A stretch of DNA of 22,216 bases, taken from the NCBI GenBank assembly GCA_934359255.1, contig CAKRLG010000030.1:1-22216 (forward strand), in the 5' to 3' direction. Shown here in pieces: positions 21,650 to 22,216 of this stretch. Under the pieces are notes generated by a model. The model made no database searches and was not told the DNA's origin. It saw only the letters and a list, made by a program, of their open reading frames with translations. The first letter of the stretch is position 1. Every line of letters starts with the position of its first letter. The position numbers and the translations under genes were made by a program. Source of the DNA: an uncultured Ruminococcus sp. (lineage in GTDB: Bacteria > Bacillota > Clostridia > Lachnospirales > Lachnospiraceae).

Positions 21650-22216
21650 TTATTTTTTATTTCTTTTTCTTCTCTTCAGTGCAAATCCGCCAGTTCCCAG
21701 AGAGGCAACAGCCAGTCCGAGCATCTCGAGGATGTTGGTCGGGTCGCCGGTCTTGGCTGTTTTACTAGTGCTTGCGCTTCCTGTAGAAGTTGTCGTTTTG
21801 TTTCCTGTACCAGAAGTCGTTGTATTGTTCTTGGATGCTGCAGGTGTTGTCGTTGGTGTAGTGGTCGGTGTAGGAGTTGGTGCACTTCCATCCGCTTTCA
21901 CCAGAGCTTCCATGGCTTTATTCAGAGACACTGCTGCATTATCTACACTTGTCTGGTCTTTCTTTGCTTCCAGGGCACTCTTCGCATTCTTCAGAGCTAC
22001 CTGCAGTACTTTCCAGCTGTCTGCGGTGTAATCTGCTTCTTTCAGTGCTTCTGCACTCTGAATTGCTTTTTCCAGAGAAGCTGTGTTGATTTCCTGTACC
22101 GAATCTCCTTTTGCAGCTTTCTTATAAGTAAAGCTCAGGTTTTTGTATCCGGTTGCAGTTACTACAATCTCAAAACTGTCACCCTCTGCAAATGGTGCTG
22201 CATCTGTGATCAGTGT
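21650..22216 (-). CDS. Cell-wall anchored surface protein, C-terminal part (HID-like + FIVAR domains)
   Basis: The frame is open to the window edge, so only the last 188 residues are seen and the true start lies outside. In order: a stretch resembling the HID/DUF1533 repeat (FAEGDSFEIVVTATGYKNLS), a FIVAR domain (EKAIQSAEALKEADYTADSW followed by LQVALKNAKSALEAK and AAVSLNKAMEALV), a long Pro/Thr/Ser linker that would span the cell wall, and a sorting signal: AKTGD, a hydrophobic segment, then a KRRKRNKK tail. The motif before the helix is KTGD without the usual LP, a variant common in Clostridia. FIVAR domains occur in large adhesins and glycan-degrading surface enzymes, so the missing N-terminus could be either. 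Ends at a strong terminator. Confidence 0.85.
   Translation of the reverse strand, partial: TLITDAAPFAEGDSFEIVVTATGYKNLSFTYKKAAKGDSVQEINTASLEKAIQSAEALKEADYTADSWKVLQVALKNAKSALEAKKDQTSVDNAAVSLNKAMEALVKADGSAPTPTPTTTPTTTPAASKNNTTTSGTGNKTTTSTGSASTSKTAKTGDPTNILEMLGLAVASLGTGGFALKRRKRNKK

Overview
The window looks like a chromosomal segment from a Gram-positive Clostridia bacterium, most likely a Lachnospiraceae gut commensal. This rests on Firmicutes-type genes (long-form hpf, UPF0735/PheB next to hom, a lysine-riboswitch dapAB operon, a YdjGHI-like envelope operon), strong AGGAGG-type ribosome binding sites, sigmaA promoters with 16-17 nt spacers, and a sortase-type surface protein. The species cannot be told from this sequence alone.

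Layout. 1-1381 (+): a possible hairpin repeat at the left edge, then two small membrane-protein genes (tail-to-head pair, the second a DUF975 protein). 1382-1941: no gene, but two oppositely oriented copies of a ~195-nt structured palindromic element. 1942-5159 (-): aspartate-family genes lysC and pheB-hom, each unit with its own promoter. 5311-8457 (-): an SPFH / zinc-ribbon / TPM-domain operon matching B. subtilis YdjI/YdjG/YdjH, without pspA. 8525-12311 (-): secA followed by prfB. 12312-12837: secA promoter with a palindrome over its -35, a third palindromic element, and the hpf terminator. 12838-15057 (-): hpf, an unlinked hisA of the eukaryotic (HIS6-like) type, and an Asn/Asp-rich lipoprotein. 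15254-17243 (-): dapA-dapB under a lysine riboswitch. 17309-17935 (-): a two-OB-fold SSB-like protein; divergent from it, typA at 18125-19951 (+). 20039-21007 (-): an Rpn-family PD-(D/E)XK nuclease/transposase-like protein with a 12-bp in-frame repeat. 21011-21649: a 639-nt non-coding stretch holding the Rpn promoter, the fourth palindromic element and a terminator. 21650-22216 (-): the C-terminal part of a cell-wall surface protein with a FIVAR domain, cut by the window edge.

How it fits together. lysC makes aspartyl phosphate, hom draws the pathway toward threonine/methionine, and dapA/dapB draw it toward diaminopimelate and lysine. Only the dapAB branch carries a recognisable lysine riboswitch. 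secA, prfB, hpf and typA are translation/export housekeeping genes.

The most interesting signal is the four-copy intergenic element (1392-1586, 1712-1907, 12578-12767, 21368-21558). Every copy begins with CAG and ends with CGTCC, and these ends bracket a nearly perfect 32-35 bp outer stem whose sequence is different in each copy. Inside is a common fold: a U-rich bulge, a G-N-UUA bulge (GCUUUUA in the fourth copy), an AUCC/UAR internal loop, a U-U mismatch and a terminal hairpin. Its helices are kept by compensatory changes between copies. I do not recognise it as a named family. It could be a structured RNA or a structure-recognised mobile DNA element.
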